This document shows positions 8,626 to 15,927 of a stretch of 41,398 nt of DNA, one piece after another; position 1 is the stretch's first letter; every line of letters begins with the position of its first letter. The notes beneath the pieces are model-generated. The model did no database searches. It was not told the DNA's origin and was given only the letters and a program-made list of their open reading frames with translations. Where the stretch lies: NCBI GenBank assembly GCA_947627805.1, contig CANQXB010000003.1, positions 1 through 41,398 on the forward strand, written 5' to 3'. Made by a program: the position numbers and the translations under genes. The stretch comes from an uncultured Bacilli bacterium. GTDB taxonomy: Bacteria; Bacillota_I; Bacilli_A; RF39; UBA660.

Positions 8626-9933
8626 ATGTTTGAATATATGGGAGATAGATTAAGTAAAGCCATTAAAAATATTCGAGGTTTAGGCAAAATAACCGAAGAT
8701 AATATTAATGATGCAATGAAAGAAATTAGACTTGCCTTACTGGAAGCTGATGTTAACTATATGGTTGTTAAAGAATTTGTGGCCTCAGTTAAAGAAAAAG
8801 CTTTAGGAATGGAAGTTGAAAAAAGTTTAAAACCAGATGAAGTATTCATTAAAATAGTGAAAGATGAATTAGTGTCTTTACTTGGGGGAGATTATGTTCC
8901 TTTAGATACTAAAGAAAATTTTGAAGTAATTATGTTATGTGGTCTTCAAGGTAGTGGAAAAACTACAACAGCGGGAAAACTAGCCAATCTTTTAAGAAAA
9001 AAATATAATCGGAAACCTCTTTTGATTGCGGGTGATATCTATCGTCCGGCAGCCATAAAACAATTAGAAGATATAGCGACTTCTTTAAATATACCGGTTT
9101 TTAAAGAAGATAAGAAAAATGTTTTAGAAATTGTCAATGATGGAATAAGTTATGCTAAAGATAATAATTTAGATTATGTAATTGTAGATACAGCGGGACG
9201 TTTACAAATTGATGAAAAATTAATGGAAGAACTTAAAGAAATAGCTTCCAATGTTAAATTAAATGAAATAATTTTAGTTATTGATGCCATGATGGGCCAA
9301 GATGCTATTAATGTTATTACGGGATTTAATGATGCCTTAAATTTAACAGGTTGTATTTTAACCAAAATGGATGGTGATACTAAAGGGGGAGTAGCTCTTT
9401 CCTTAAGACATCTTACAAATGTCCCAATTAAATTTGTTGGGGATTCTGAAAAAATGGATGGTTTAAGTGAATTTTATCCTGAAAGAATGGCCGAAAGAAT
9501 TTTAGATATGGGTGATATTCTATCGATTGCGGAAAAGGTCGAAGGAATTGTCTCTGAAGAAGAAGCTTTAGAACAAGCAAAAAAAATGAAAACGGGAAGT
9601 TTTGACTTAGAAGATTTCTTAACAACTTTTAAGCAAATAAGAAAGTTAGGCCCTTTAGAAAACATTATTAAAATGCTTCCTCAAGCAAGAAGTATGGGTT
9701 TAAATAATATTTCGGTAGACCCTAAAGATATGGCTCACATTGAAGCTATCATTTTATCTATGACTCCGTACGAAAGAAGACATCCGGAAGTTTTAAAAGC
9801 GACCCGTAAACAAAGAATTGCTAAAGGAAGTGGCCGAAGTGTTGAAGAAGTAAATCGCCTTTTAAAACAATTTGAAATGATGAAAAGTATGATGAAAAAT
9901 ATTAGTAATGGTAAAATGAAAATGCCATTTTAA
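8626..9933 (+). CDS. ffh: Signal recognition particle protein Ffh (SRP54)
   Basis: Ffh binds 4.5S/scRNA and the signal sequence and pairs with FtsY. The 435-residue protein has the N domain, the G domain with GLQGSGKTTTAGKLA near residue 105, GDIYRPAA, DTAGR and TKMDGDTKGG, and the methionine-rich M domain from about 300. That domain includes PYERRHPEVL and RKQRIAKGSG, which match the RNA-binding core. It ends MKMKMPF, slightly shorter than the usual 446. AAGGAG lies 7 nt before the ATG. The SRP RNA itself was not found in the window. Confidence 0.97.
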   Translation: MFEYMGDRLSKAIKNIRGLGKITEDNINDAMKEIRLALLEADVNYMVVKEFVASVKEKALGMEVEKSLKPDEVFIKIVKDELVSLLGGDYVPLDTKENFEVIMLCGLQGSGKTTTAGKLANLLRKKYNRKPLLIAGDIYRPAAIKQLEDIATSLNIPVFKEDKKNVLEIVNDGISYAKDNNLDYVIVDTAGRLQIDEKLMEELKEIASNVKLNEIILVIDAMMGQDAINVITGFNDALNLTGCILTKMDGDTKGGVALSLRHLTNVPIKFVGDSEKMDGLSEFYPERMAERILDMGDILSIAEKVEGIVSEEEALEQAKKMKTGSFDLEDFLTTFKQIRKLGPLENIIKMLPQARSMGLNNISVDPKDMAHIEAIILSMTPYERRHPEVLKATRKQRIAKGSGRSVEEVNRLLKQFEMMKSMMKNISNGKMKMPF

Positions 9934-9953
9934 ATAAAGAAAGTAGTTAAAAA

Positions 9954-12221
9954 ATGAAAGTAAAAGAAAAAAATAAATATCTTCCTTATCTTATCAATTC
10001 TTTAATTGTAATTGTAATTTTTTGTTTAATTTTATTATTAAGTAAAACATCTCCTTTTGGTGATGCTTTAGCTTTAGGTAAATCCGATGCTATTTATCAA
10101 TATAAACCAATGCTTTATAATTTTATTATGAAACTTAAAACGGGTACTTTATATCAGTTTAGTTTTAATAATGGGTTAGGTAATTCTTTCTTTTTTAATT
10201 TTGCTTATTATTTATCTAGTCCCCTAAATTTGGTAGCTATCTTTTTTAATAATCCTGATTTTATGTTTTTAAGTGTCATTTTAATTAAAATGAGCGTTAC
10301 CAGTTTATTTTGTACTTTTTATGCTAAAAGTAAAAATTGTTCTAATTTTACATCTTTGATAGTGACTATTTCTTATGCTTTTTGTAGTTGGTTAGTTGTT
10401 TATTATTACAATATTATGTGGTTAGATACCTTCATGATGTTTCCTTTATTTCAATATGGTTTAGAGAAGTTAATTGCTCAAAATAAACCCACCATTTTTA
10501 TTTTATCTTTAGCTTATATTTATGCCACTAATTTCTTATTAGCTTTTGCTGTTTTAATATATGGTCTAGTCTATTTTATAATTAAAAATTTCTTTTATGA
10601 CAAAAAAGAAATAAAGAAGAAATTAAAAACTTTTTTAATATTTATAGGTTCCTTTATTTTTAGTATTTTGTTAATTGCCTTTTATTTTTGTATTTTAATT
10701 GATGTTAAAAAACAAATGGGATTAGGTTTTTCTGATGCTAATGGTAATATGTATCTTGTTAGTACCATCGATTTTATTAAAAGTTTATTTTATGGTAATA
10801 ATATTTTAATGTTGGATTTTGCCGGGAATACTTTTCCTAATATTGCTGTTAATACTTTTATCTTTTTAAATGTTATTTATTATTTTTTAAATAGTAAAAT
10901 TTCCTCGCGTGATAAAGCTTTTACTTTTATAGGTATTTGTCTTGTTATCGTTTGTATTTTTTCCGTAAAAGTAGATTATATTATGAATTTTTTCCATAAT
11001 GTCGTGGGTTTAACATATCGTTATTCTTATATTTTCTCTTTTTTAGCAATTATGCTTTTTATAGAGAATGCTCAAAATTATGATAAAAAAGATTTTAAAA
11101 AAATGCTTCCTATTATTATAGCTTTATTATTAATCGTTTTATTATTAGGAACTAAGATGAATAAATTAATAGTAATTTTTAATGGGGTATCTTTATTATT
11201 TTGTTTATTTATCTTATTTTGTCAAAATGAAAAAGTTCTTAAATTATCTTTATCTTTTTTCGTAATAATTCAATCTTTATTAGTGGGTTATTTAACTATT
11301 CCTAATAAAGAAGAGAATAGTTATGAGAAATTGCCCAATAATTTTGAATCTAAACCTTTAAAATATCGTTTAACTACCATTGGGGAAAATGATTATTTAA
11401 ATAAAAATTTATATACTAATCAAGATGTTACTTATTCTTTTACTTCCATGACTTATAATGATACTTTAACACTAGTTAATAAATTAGGTTATTATGCGGG
11501 AAAAAATGGAATGTCTGGTAATATTCATAATGAATTATTTAATTTACTATTTAATGTTCAAAGTTCTAATAATTATTATTTAGAAAAAATATATACTGTT
11601 AATAAAAATATATTAGATATTAAATTTAGTGATAATGTAAAAAATAATACCGAAGATTTAATAAAGAAAATGACTGATGTTGAAAAAATATATGATAAAG
11701 TTATTTTAAAACCTACGGAAGAAGATGATAATTTCTATTATTTTCAAGTTGATGAAGAATATGCTTTATTAGAAGAGAAAGATAATGTAGAAGTTATTTC
11801 TAAAGGAAAAATAAAATTAAATAAGAATGCTTCTCAAGATAATTTAGTTATCTATAAATTAAATCAAGATAAGCTTAAAAAAATATATGAAATTCTTTCA
11901 ACTAAGCAAATTGCCTATACTTATTATAGGGATGATTTAATTGAAGGAAAAATTCAAGTTTCCGAAGACCAACTAATCTTTACTTCTATACCATATGATA
12001 CTAATTGGCATATAACTATTGATGGAAAAGAAGTACAACCGGTTAAATTATTAAATGCTTTAATTGGCATAGAAGTTGAACCGGGTAATCATACTTTAAA
12101 AATGGAATATCGTTTTGATTTAACAAAACCTCTTATTATTTCAATAGTATCTTTAACAACTTTGCTCGGAATTAATTTCTATACTATTAATAAAAAGAAA
12201 AAGAAAAAAGCTAAAAACTGA
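9954..12221 (+). CDS. yfhO: YfhO-family polytopic membrane protein
   Basis: The 755-residue protein has about 13 predicted hydrophobic segments in the first 460 residues, a large extracytoplasmic region, one more membrane helix near 725-745 and a Lys-rich tail. The early GKSDAIYQYKPML and the late YDTNWHITIDGKEVQPVKL followed by GIEVEPGNHTLKMEYR are typical of the YfhO family. YfhO members are GT-C-like and have been linked to glycosylation of lipoteichoic acid or other surface polymers; the substrate here is unknown. It starts 20 bp after ffh with a weak RBS (GAAAGTAG), probably by read-through from the SRP operon. Its stop codon is formed by the left end of the IS30 element: before insertion the stop was probably TAG with the same last residues KKAKN. 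Confidence 0.85.
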   Translation: MKVKEKNKYLPYLINSLIVIVIFCLILLLSKTSPFGDALALGKSDAIYQYKPMLYNFIMKLKTGTLYQFSFNNGLGNSFFFNFAYYLSSPLNLVAIFFNNPDFMFLSVILIKMSVTSLFCTFYAKSKNCSNFTSLIVTISYAFCSWLVVYYYNIMWLDTFMMFPLFQYGLEKLIAQNKPTIFILSLAYIYATNFLLAFAVLIYGLVYFIIKNFFYDKKEIKKKLKTFLIFIGSFIFSILLIAFYFCILIDVKKQMGLGFSDANGNMYLVSTIDFIKSLFYGNNILMLDFAGNTFPNIAVNTFIFLNVIYYFLNSKISSRDKAFTFIGICLVIVCIFSVKVDYIMNFFHNVVGLTYRYSYIFSFLAIMLFIENAQNYDKKDFKKMLPIIIALLLIVLLLGTKMNKLIVIFNGVSLLFCLFILFCQNEKVLKLSLSFFVIIQSLLVGYLTIPNKEENSYEKLPNNFESKPLKYRLTTIGENDYLNKNLYTNQDVTYSFTSMTYNDTLTLVNKLGYYAGKNGMSGNIHNELFNLLFNVQSSNNYYLEKIYTVNKNILDIKFSDNVKNNTEDLIKKMTDVEKIYDKVILKPTEEDDNFYYFQVDEEYALLEEKDNVEVISKGKIKLNKNASQDNLVIYKLNQDKLKKIYEILSTKQIAYTYYRDDLIEGKIQVSEDQLIFTSIPYDTNWHITIDGKEVQPVKLLNALIGIEVEPGNHTLKMEYRFDLTKPLIISIVSLTTLLGINFYTINKKKKKKAKN
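12207..12219 (+). repeat. Left copy of 13-bp direct repeat flanking the IS
   Basis: AAAGCTAAAAACT, identical to 13911-13923. It lies directly outside the left inverted repeat and is the likely target-site duplication. Confidence 0.75.
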
Positions 12222-12246
12222 TTGAATTAAAAGGAAAGTTCCCAAA
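12220..12246 (+). repeat. Left terminal inverted repeat (IRL) of the IS
   Basis: Matches the reverse complement of 13884-13910 at 21 of 27 positions, including an 11-bp perfect core AAGTTCCCAAA. A diverged direct copy (AAAGTCCCGAAAATA) lies inside at 12274-12288. Confidence 0.75.
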
Positions 12247-12344
12247 ATAGTAAAAAAAATAAAATAAATGATTAAAGTCCCGAAAATAAATAAAAAAATT
12301 AATAAAAAAACTTGAAAAAAACAAATAATTTTGTTAATCTATAC

Positions 12345-12494
12345 ATGTCCAAAAGAAAATGGACATACTAAAAAGTGTACGTAGTAAAGTCTTTTTACGA
12401 CTAACTTCCCGTACAATAAAAGAGAAAAGATTAATAATTGGCTTATTTGTCAACGAAGAAGCGGAAGAAATAATCTTCTGCTTTTTCGTTGAAA
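12345..12494. other. Hairpin-rich non-coding left arm of the IS, downstream of the transposase
   Basis: Three successive inverted repeats: ATGTCCA/TGGACAT (12345-12351 and 12360-12366), TGTACG/CGTACA (12376-12381 and 12410-12415), and a long arm pair starting CAACGAA (about 12451) and ending TTCGTTG (about 12491). The last forms an 18-bp stem with two G-T pairs as read on the plus strand. On the minus strand the TGTACG hairpin is followed by CTTTTT, so it could terminate transposase mRNA. The 61-codon plus-strand ORF here shows no coding character. Confidence 0.5.
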
Positions 12495-12500
12495 TAATAA

Positions 12501-13697
12501 TTAAAGAATACTTTCAATATTTAACGATACATCATCCGGTTTAATATATCTATAATTAAGTTTTTTAATTAAATCAGGGTAGTATTTTAAAGTTTCTTCG
12601 TAAGGTGTCTTACCTTTTAAAATATCTCTAGGAATATTGTTAATTGTTTCTTCTAATTTTTGAATTTGTTTTTCAGTTACATTGTCTAAATCATAACCTT
12701 TGGGAAACACTCTTCTTATATATTCATGGTTTCTTTCAATATTACTTTTTTGCCAAGATGAGTATGGTTTGCAATAAAAGACATTGCAAGTTTTATTTCC
12801 TGTATTGTAATCTATTTCAATACATAAAGGGTCATAAAACTCTATTCCATTGTCAGTTAAGATGATTCTAAATATTTTAGAAAATAATTTAATCCCTAAT
12901 TTTTCTTTTAATTTATTTATTTCTTTATTTACACAAGCAATATTTTTCTTATCAAGTAATCTAATAAACATAAATTTAGTATTTTTAATAAGAATAGTTA
13001 ATAATACTTTATGACCTTTTTTCCCTTCAACTGTATCCATTTCGCAAATATTCATTTTAGGATGTTTAGAAATAAAATCTAAATAATCTTCATAAGTTCT
13101 TCCTTTAAGAAGAGATATTTTTCTTTTGTAATCATTATCATATTTTTTCTTTCTACTTTTGTATTTAACCTTTTTAGGTAAATCTATGTTAGATAAAGAC
13201 AAAACATTTAAATCGACATATTTGTAAAAAGTAGGTTTAGACATATATAAAATATCGGAATGATTAATATAGACTTGATTAATACTTTGTTTTTTGTTCT
13301 TTATTAAAGGAACAATAGATTTTTCAATTTCTTCAGCAACTTCAGGAGATATATCAACACCCTCACGAGAAGAAGATAAAACCTCTTCATAATGTTCTTG
13401 AGCCACTTTAGCATTGTAATAAACTTTAGCATTTAAACAATATTTTTTATTGGGACAAGGATTACATACATAAGGAGGTTTTTTAAGAGTTTTGCATTTG
13501 GAAATAGTATTTTGGATAATATTTTGGTCAAAATGATTTTTATCATATTTAACATATCTATTTCTTTTAATTTCTTTAGAGATAGTAGTACGGTCAGAAG
13601 AAACAGCTTTACCAATATAAGAAAAAGATTTATTTAAACTAATTAAATATTCAATATTATTACGTTGTTCTTTGCATAAATGTGAATAATTTGTCAT
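12501..13697 (-). CDS. IS30-family DDE transposase
   Basis: The 398-residue transposase cuts and joins the IS ends. An N-terminal helix-turn-helix region begins LCKEQRNNIEYLI, with the family-typical SDRTTISKEIKRNRY near residue 35. A Cys pair CNPCPNKKYC follows. The DDE catalytic core shows D in EMDTVEGKKG, D in ILTDNGIEF and E in WQKSNIERNHEYIRR. Start ATG 13697 is preferred over the in-frame upstream start at 13736 because AAAGGAG lies 9 nt before it on the minus strand. The frame is uninterrupted, so the element may be active. Confidence 0.93.
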   Translation of the reverse strand: MTNYSHLCKEQRNNIEYLISLNKSFSYIGKAVSSDRTTISKEIKRNRYVKYDKNHFDQNIIQNTISKCKTLKKPPYVCNPCPNKKYCLNAKVYYNAKVAQEHYEEVLSSSREGVDISPEVAEEIEKSIVPLIKNKKQSINQVYINHSDILYMSKPTFYKYVDLNVLSLSNIDLPKKVKYKSRKKKYDNDYKRKISLLKGRTYEDYLDFISKHPKMNICEMDTVEGKKGHKVLLTILIKNTKFMFIRLLDKKNIACVNKEINKLKEKLGIKLFSKIFRIILTDNGIEFYDPLCIEIDYNTGNKTCNVFYCKPYSSWQKSNIERNHEYIRRVFPKGYDLDNVTEKQIQKLEETINNIPRDILKGKTPYEETLKYYPDLIKKLNYRYIKPDDVSLNIESIL

Positions 13698-13744
13698 CAA
13701 AATGACTCCTTTCTTTAATAATGACAAATAAACCAATGAGGTAT

Positions 13745-13773
13745 ATAATATACTTATAAAGGAAAATAATCAA
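13745..13773 (-). promoter_or_regulatory. Transposase promoter (minus strand)
   Basis: Read on the minus strand: TTGATT, a 17-bp spacer and TATTAT, about 50 bp before the transposase ATG. Confidence 0.55.
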
Positions 13774-13847
13774 TAATCCTCGCCGGATGGGCCTTACTTT
13801 CTTTTACGAAAAAGAAAGATAAGCAAAGAAACCGGGGAATGATTATT
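13772..13847. other. Compact nested hairpin structure in the right arm of the IS
   Basis: An outer stem AATAATC/GATTATT (13772-13778, 13841-13847), a middle stem CCGG/CCGG (13783-13786, 13832-13835), and an inner hairpin pairing 13793-13805 with 13810-13823 (13 bp with one bulge). It lies upstream of the transposase -35, overlapping it by two bases. It could block outside transcription from entering the element, or bind transposase. No known RNA family recognised. Confidence 0.5.
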
Positions 13848-13883
13848 TAAGTGTTTTAATGACTTATTGCTCATCTTTAAAAA

Positions 13884-13910
13884 TTTGGGAACTTCTAATT
13901 TTATTTAATC
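13884..13910 (-). repeat. Right terminal inverted repeat (IRR) of the IS
   Basis: Partner of the repeat at 12220-12246. It ends directly against the right copy of the 13-bp direct repeat. Confidence 0.75.
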
Positions 13911-13923
13911 AAAGCTAAAAACT
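13911..13923 (+). repeat. Right copy of 13-bp direct repeat flanking the IS
   Basis: AAAGCTAAAAACT, identical to 12207-12219. It is followed by AG, so the uninterrupted site would read AAC TAG, giving yfhO a TAG stop after the same last residues. Confidence 0.75.
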
Positions 13924-13925
13924 AG

Positions 13926-13954
13926 TTGACTTTAAAACTATTTGTGATTAAAAT
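13926..13954 (+). promoter_or_regulatory. Promoter of the small gene at 13982
   Basis: TTGACT, a 17-bp spacer and TAAAAT. It lies just outside the IS and was probably present before insertion. Confidence 0.7.
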
Positions 13955-13981
13955 ACATACTCACGCAAAGGAAGTGATATT

Positions 13982-14197
13982 GTGATAACAAATGAAGAAG
14001 CTGTTGCCTTTTTAATGTTATTTGGTCGTAGTGAAGCTAAAGCTAGAAAAATACTTGCTAGTCCTTCAGGAGTTAATTATAAAAGTATAATAGCTGAATT
14101 TATAAATAATGTTAGAATAAAAAAGAGCGACCCAACTTTAGACGTTTTAGCTTATTTACAAAATAATCCTCAAGAAGTAAAAAGAAAACCATTTTAA
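13982..14197 (+). CDS. Small hypothetical protein, 71 residues
   Basis: I do not recognise this product. It starts at GTG with AAGGAAGTGAT upstream and has a good promoter 28 bp earlier. The sequence is soluble and mainly helical in character, with the segment AVAFLMLFGRSEAKARKIL near the start and a basic end RKPF. No transmembrane helix or signal peptide is evident. Its last codons and stop lie inside a 20-bp tandem duplication. It is followed by secE, which has its own promoter. The ordered promoter, RBS and residue use suggest a genuine gene. Confidence 0.6.
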   Translation: MITNEEAVAFLMLFGRSEAKARKILASPSGVNYKSIIAEFINNVRIKKSDPTLDVLAYLQNNPQEVKRKPF

Positions 14198-14220
14198 ACA
14201 AAAGAAAACCATTTTAAACA
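14181..14220 (+). repeat. Perfect 20-bp tandem duplication
   Basis: AAAGAAAACCATTTTAAACA occurs twice without a gap (14181-14200 and 14201-14220). The first copy contains the stop codon of the preceding gene. Confidence 0.9.
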
Positions 14221-14228
14221 AAATTAGG

Positions 14229-14257
14229 TTGCATAAAAAAGAAAGATATGGTATATT
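14229..14257 (+). promoter_or_regulatory. secE-nusG promoter
   Basis: TTGCAT, a 17-bp spacer and TATATT. The predicted transcription start is near 14264. Confidence 0.65.
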
Positions 14258-14264
14258 ATTAATG

Positions 14265-14282
14265 AACACGAAAGTGTTTTTT
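14265..14282 (+). promoter_or_regulatory. Start-proximal hairpin with U tract in the secE leader
   Basis: AACAC, a GAAA tetraloop, GTGTT and a T run fall directly at the predicted transcription start. It is too close to the start for an ordinary terminator; it may be a 5'-stabilising hairpin, or the end of a transcript from upstream. Confidence 0.5.
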
Positions 14283-14309
14283 AATTGAAAAAAATTTTAG
14301 GAGGTTAAA

Positions 14310-14576
14310 ATGGCTAAAGAAGTTAAAGCAAAAAAAGATGCAAAGGAAAAAGATGTCAAAAAAGTTAAGAAAGTAGATAAGAAGAAAAAAGAAACTAAAG
14401 TTAAAAAAGAAGGCTTATTTAAAGGTATCAAAAAAGAAATGAAACTTGTAAAATGGCCTAGTGCAAAAGAAATAGTTAAATATACAATAGCTACCATTAT
14501 TTTCTGTGTAGTTTTAGTAGCATTCTTTGAAGTTTTAAATTTAATACTAGCATTTATAAAGGGGTTGTTTAATTAA
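14310..14576 (+). CDS. secE: Preprotein translocase subunit SecE
   Basis: SecE clamps SecY in the protein-conducting channel. The 88-residue product has a Lys-rich N-terminal extension of about 33 residues, the conserved amphipathic segment IKKEMKLVKWPSAKEIVKYT, and a single membrane helix (about 52-78). The extension is longer than in B. subtilis SecE (59 residues). The RBS is AGGAGG. The stop overlaps the nusG ATG by one base. This secE-nusG pairing is near universal in bacteria and confirms the call. Confidence 0.95.
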   Translation: MAKEVKAKKDAKEKDVKKVKKVDKKKKETKVKKEGLFKGIKKEMKLVKWPSAKEIVKYTIATIIFCVVLVAFFEVLNLILAFIKGLFN

Positions 14577-15109
14577 TGGAAAAAGAATGGTATGTTGTTA
14601 ATACTTATTCCGGACATGAAAGTAAAGTTAAAGAAAAACTAGAAGCTAAAATAGAATCCATGGGAATGCAAGACTATATTTTTCGTATTGTTATTCCCGA
14701 AACTAAAGAAGTAGAAGTTAAAGATGGTGTAAAAAAAGAAAAGATTAAAAAAATGTTTCCTGGTTATATTTTAGTCGAGATGATTATGTCTGATGAAGCT
14801 TGGTATATCGTGAGAAATACTCCAGGAGTTACGGGCTTTATTGGTTCAAGTGGTAAGGGTGCTAAACCAACTCCTTTACTTCCTCAAGAAATAGACCGTA
14901 TTTTAGTTAATATGGGCATGAGCCGCGTTAATGTTGAAGATGACCTTCATGTTGGAGATTCGGTAAGTATTGTTGATGGTCCATTTAAAGGTATGATGGG
15001 TAAAGTTGATAATATTGATACAGAAAATAATCGTCTTAATATTATTATTGATTTATTTGGTCAAGAAACTAGTGTTGATGTTGAATTATTCCAAGTTAGT
15101 AAAAATTAA
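14576..15109 (+). CDS. nusG: Transcription elongation/antitermination factor NusG
   Basis: NusG binds RNA polymerase and affects pausing, termination and coupling to the ribosome. The 177-residue product matches the family length. The NGN domain (residues 1-110) begins EWYVVNTYSGHE and includes KKMFPGYILVEM and RNTPGVTGFIG. The KOW domain follows (about 123-175) with GDSVSIVDGPFKGMMGKV. It is translated from an ATG overlapping the secE stop. The operon ends here at a strong terminator; ribosomal protein genes rplK/rplA, which often follow, are absent. Confidence 0.97.
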   Translation: MEKEWYVVNTYSGHESKVKEKLEAKIESMGMQDYIFRIVIPETKEVEVKDGVKKEKIKKMFPGYILVEMIMSDEAWYIVRNTPGVTGFIGSSGKGAKPTPLLPQEIDRILVNMGMSRVNVEDDLHVGDSVSIVDGPFKGMMGKVDNIDTENNRLNIIIDLFGQETSVDVELFQVSKN

Positions 15110-15125
15110 TTTACTAACTTTTTTT
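15095..15125 (+). terminator. secE-nusG terminator
   Basis: A perfect 9-bp stem (GTTAGTAAA/TTTACTAAC), a 6-nt loop that holds the nusG stop codon, and seven T. Confidence 0.9.
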
Positions 15126-15135
15126 ATTTTAGTTC

Positions 15136-15164
15136 GTTATTTTTTCCTTTTCTTAAAATACAAT
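15136..15164 (+). promoter_or_regulatory. Possible sigma-E-type promoter of sigK
   Basis: AATACAAT resembles the sigma-E -10 (CATACAnT). The upstream GTTATT is a poor sigma-A -35. Known sigK genes are transcribed by sigma-E. Weak support. Confidence 0.3.
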
Positions 15165-15180
15165 TTATTAGGGTGTTTTT

Positions 15181-15873
15181 ATGTTTTTAAATTTAATAAA
15201 TATGGTAAAAAATATGTTATTTTTTACAGGGAGTTATGGCAATAATGTTTTTCCGCCCCCTTTATCTAGTGAAGAAGAAGAAAAATATGTGGATTTAATG
15301 CTTAAAGGAGATAAGGAGGCTAGATGTAAATTAATTGAGCATAATCTTCGCTTAGTAGCCCATATCGTGAAAAAGTTTGATAGTAAAAGTAGTGATACAG
15401 ATGATTTAATAAGTATTGGGACAATTGGGTTAATTAAAGGAATAGATACTTATAAGAAAACTCCCAAAGTAAAAATTACCACTTATGCTGCTAGGTGTAT
15501 TCAAAATGAAATCTTAATGTATTATCGGAGTAATAAGAAAAATCAATTTACGGTTTCTTTAAATGATTCCATTGGTTATGATAAAGAAGGTAATGAAATT
15601 AATTTAGTGGAACTTTTAGAAGATAAAAATGAAGATATCATTGATACTATTTTAATTAAAGATAATATTGCTTTATTAAAAAAATATTTAGGAAAATTAC
15701 AAAAAAGAGAAAGAGAAATAATTATTAAAAGATATGGTCTTAATAATGAAAAAGAATTAACGCAAAAAGAAATTGCCGAAACTTTAGGTATATCAAGGAG
15801 TTATGTATCGAGGATTGAAAAAAGAGCTTTAACTAAAATATTAAGAGAATTTATTAAAAATAAAAATAATTGA
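15181..15873 (+). CDS. sigK: Sporulation sigma factor sigma-K, with pro-sequence
   Basis: Sigma-K directs late mother-cell transcription during sporulation. The 230-residue product matches B. subtilis SigK over its length: FPPPLSSEEEEKY, LIEHNLRLVAHIVKKF, DLISIGTIGLIKGIDTY, DKEGNEINLVELL and ISRSYVSRIEKRALTK. The last motif and AHIVKKF distinguish it from SigE. The first 18 residues form a hydrophobic leader ending GS before YGNN, aligning with the pro-sequence cleaved by SpoIVFB (S-Y junction) in Bacillus. It is one uninterrupted gene with no skin element. Regions 2 and 4 are both present. The RBS is AGGGTG. A possible sigma-E-like promoter lies just upstream. Confidence 0.9.
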   Translation: MFLNLINMVKNMLFFTGSYGNNVFPPPLSSEEEEKYVDLMLKGDKEARCKLIEHNLRLVAHIVKKFDSKSSDTDDLISIGTIGLIKGIDTYKKTPKVKITTYAARCIQNEILMYYRSNKKNQFTVSLNDSIGYDKEGNEINLVELLEDKNEDIIDTILIKDNIALLKKYLGKLQKREREIIIKRYGLNNEKELTQKEIAETLGISRSYVSRIEKRALTKILREFIKNKNN

Positions 15874-15881
15874 AATTACTA

Positions 15882-15910
15882 ATGCAAAAAATCGGACTTT
15901 TAGTTATAAT
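15882..15910 (+). promoter_or_regulatory. Candidate polA promoter
   Basis: A perfect TATAAT at 15905-15910, with a weak -35 (ATGCAA) 17 bp upstream. It lies about 18 bp before the polA start. Confidence 0.45.
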
Positions 15911-15927
15911 ATATTTAGGTGGTAGTT

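Larger units (their letters stand above)
12220..13910 (-). mobile_element. IS30-family insertion sequence, complete, about 1.69 kb
   Basis: The element contains one intact IS30-type transposase on the minus strand. Imperfect 27-bp terminal inverted repeats lie at 12220-12246 and 13884-13910 (21 of 27 positions agree, both beginning GATT and ending AAGTTCCCAAA). A 13-bp perfect direct repeat flanks it. About 255 bp of non-coding DNA at the left and 190 bp at the right are rich in hairpins. IS30 elements usually duplicate 2-3 bp, but the mycoplasmal IS1630 group makes long, variable duplications, so this element may belong near that branch. It separates yfhO from the gene at 13982 and leaves both intact. 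Confidence 0.85.

Noticed and set aside
12359..12544. Plus-strand ORF of 61 codons in the left arm of the IS
   Set aside because: It overlaps the hairpins, has no ribosome binding site, and its translation has no family pattern.
13772..13847. A known metabolite riboswitch in the right arm of the IS
   Set aside because: The conserved cores of c-di-GMP, TPP, ZTP and guanidine classes that I compared by memory do not fit, and the element lies upstream of the promoter.
15006..15245. ORF of 79 codons overlapping the nusG end and the sigK start
   Set aside because: It crosses the nusG terminator and is out of frame with both real genes.
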